NCBI GenBank assembly: GCA_037043015.1
Contig: CM073324.1
Span: 11,925,013-11,989,012 of the forward strand
DNA length: 64,000 nucleotides
Reading direction: 5' to 3'
Source: Bryum argenteum
Taxonomy: Eukaryota; Streptophyta; Bryopsida; Bryales; Bryaceae
The position numbers and the translations under genes were made by a program. This document shows, in pieces, positions 62,239-64,000 of the stretch. Numbering within the stretch: position 1 is the first letter of the stretch; every line of letters begins with the position of its first letter. Under the pieces are notes generated by a model. It saw only the letters and a list, made by a program, of their open reading frames with translations. It was not told the origin of the DNA and searched no databases.

Positions 62239-62339
62239 CGCGAAAACCTAGCGCAATTTCGACGCTTCACTAAAATTTCGCACAACACTCAATTCACTCG
62301 AAACAAAAAGCAGATATGGTGCGGTGACAGTGACTGCAA

Positions 62340-62352
62340 ACCCTTATATGGT
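62340..62352 (-). promoter_or_regulatory. Possible SPT5 TATA box
   Basis: On the minus strand the sequence reads CCATATAAGGG about 105 bases upstream of the SPT5 start codon, a suitable distance for a TATA element with a leader of about 75 bases. No transcript evidence is available, so this is only a candidate. Confidence 0.3.
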
Positions 62353-64000
62353 CGAAACCACGCGTGAGGGCGAAGGAAAGCATCTAGAAACGATTTTCAA
62401 CACCCTAGAAATTGGTTCCTAGAGCAGAAATTCCGCCAAAACGTGGCAGACGTGACAATTGACTGGTGCGTGTTCAGCAAAAAAAACATACAGAGTAGCA
62501 ACAAAAACTTACCGACAGGTCCGGGGGCGGCAAAGAATGGGATCAAACGGCCCGCTGATCCGTTCCACGCCGTCGCGAGCTCAAAATGACGAGAAGAGCA
62601 CCAACGAGAACGTTACAAACAACAAGGGCGCGAGGAGACACTGGAGCGGGCACAGTCCCGGCCAGAGCAGTTGTAGAAAGTGAGCGAGACAGAGTGGAAA
62701 CCCTAACTCGCCATAACCAAGCCAAAAGCCATAGCCACACCCACAGGCACGGACGGAAGGATCAAAGCCTGTGGGACATACGCTCGCACACTATTTGCCG
62801 ATTTAGTGTGACTTCTTTTAATCCCCTGGACTTCGTCTTCGACATGGCCGCTTTGTCATGTTGGTGCACAAATGGTACTTATGATATTCAATTAATGTTT
62901 CATAGCATCATTTCGGCTATATTAAGTCAAATAATCACTTTCACATTATAAAACCGACTTTTACATTATAAAACCGTAGTTGGTTTGGGATTTTCTCAAA
63001 ATAAATTTTTTTAGATTTTTGCCATACAAAAAAGTAATTAGGAATAAGATTCCCATATAATTATGGTAGTTATAGTACCTACCTTGAAAGTCCTACTTCT
63101 CGATTGTGAGAATGCTTTTATTCAAATCTTAGTTCAAGAGCCATATTGATTCTTGTTTATAAAAAAAATTGTAATGATCGCTTCACTACAAGATGTGACT
63201 TGAGACATGTCAAAATGCACTTATAGAAAAGATGTTGGAAAAGTCTGTAAGAAGTTTGATTTTCCTTGGAATACCTCTCAATTTTAGAATCTTTGATAAA
63301 GGTTCTTGTAATGTGTCGCTATGATTCATAAATATTGAATCAACATTATACGTTCCAAGTAAAGATTTAGAGTGGGTTTTTGACAACATTTATATTCTCT
63401 TATGATAGCCACATTGTCGGGTCTGGTTATTGACTGAAAATGGATGATATATTTGGTTTTTAGGAGTATAATCCGACTTGTATACACTGCAGTAACAATG
63501 GATTAACATTGGTTTTAGTGTTTCCTATAAAGCCCATGGTACCTCCGTAAACGAAAGATATACAAGTTCTATGTCACCTTCACATTTGACCCACTTTGAT
63601 TTGTGCATTGTGGCATCTTTAGTGCAAAGTATCCTCGCACATTGGGAAATATCATGACTGACATGTGGCAAAAAAAATAATGATCAAGAGGGTTTCAAGA
63701 TTTAAAATAAGGAGTTTCAACATTTAAAATAATCAATATAGGAGCATGCACCTTAGTCGGATGGGTGGGACAGGTTTCCAATTTAGATCCAAAGTACATG
63801 ATTACAATTTGGAAACCTATCCCACCTGTTTAATTGGAATCTACGAGTGAATCTGTAGTGCTAAAAGGCAAGCAATTAGCTTGTAGTCGTCACAACAAAT
63901 GTACGGTTTACAAAATTATTTTCATTTATAGAAGTGGTTTCCATTGACATGCTCACTTTTATTGACATACAGTTCTTACTAACATTGGTTCCGTGGACAT
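62353..64000. other. SPT5 upstream region and intergenic
   Basis: Up to about 62.8 kb the sequence is GC-richer (promoter-like). An open frame there (starting about 62586, Arg/Thr-rich) shows no similarity or splice context and is not called. Beyond 62.9 kb it is AT-rich. A short inverted repeat at about 63761-63831 (GGGTGGGACAGGTTTCC / GGAAACCTATCCCACC) could be a small hairpin element. The window ends without another gene. Confidence 0.45.

Noticed and set aside
62586-62951. Arg/Thr-rich frame upstream of SPT5
   Set aside because: Lies in a GC-rich promoter-like region, no similarity, drifts into AT-rich sequence.

Overview
The window looks like nuclear DNA of a land plant, probably a non-seed plant (moss, liverwort, lycophyte or fern). 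Its genes have short GT-AG introns and lie between long AT-rich stretches crowded with small inverted-repeat elements. Plant-specific families are present: a remorin, a germin-like protein, a DOMON/cytochrome b561, and fragments of starch glucan water dikinase and plastid biotin carboxylase. The non-seed assignment rests mainly on a hybrid histidine kinase with a bacterial-type MASE1 membrane sensor, which I do not associate with seed plants. It is an inference.

Layout. 1-12,600: no convincing gene, but a dense cluster of miniature transposons. 12,877-15,842 (+): an 8-exon long remorin of 746 aa. 17,593-18,225 (-): an intronless penta-EF-hand calcium sensor. 18.3-21.9 kb: intergenic, with repeats. 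21,951-23,658 (+): a 4-exon DOMON-cytochrome b561. 24,774-25,549 (-): a germin-like gene with an apparent in-frame stop in its signal peptide. 26,540-29,324 (+): an array of a broken glucan water dikinase fragment, a small TMEM186-like mitochondrial membrane protein gene and a broken biotin carboxylase fragment, all with introns kept and in the same direction. 30.7-35.6 kb: no gene seen. 35,599-40,369 (-): an 8-exon MASE1 hybrid histidine kinase of 1107 aa. 41-54.6 kb: intergenic, with minisatellites and nested miniature elements. 54,625-62,238 (-): a complete 23-exon SPT5 transcription elongation factor of 1060 aa. 62.4-64 kb: nothing recognised.

The intact genes are unrelated housekeeping, signalling and cell-surface functions; I see no gene cluster or operon-like logic. 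The exon models of the remorin, kinase, b561 and SPT5 genes were built by hand; all splice phases close and each ends at a stop, so the structures are fairly secure.

The most unusual content is in the non-coding DNA. A set of elements has ends of the type TTAACCC(C/T)TAAA and is flanked on both sides by TTAA, the target-site pattern of piggyBac. Two of them abut and share one TTAA. The window also holds two TAA-flanked PIF/Harbinger-like miniature elements, an ATCCGCTAAG-ended family, an ACTACACAAGAG-ended family, and the compound gene-fragment array, which resembles a Helitron-style capture and is followed by a hairpin plus CTAG-T.
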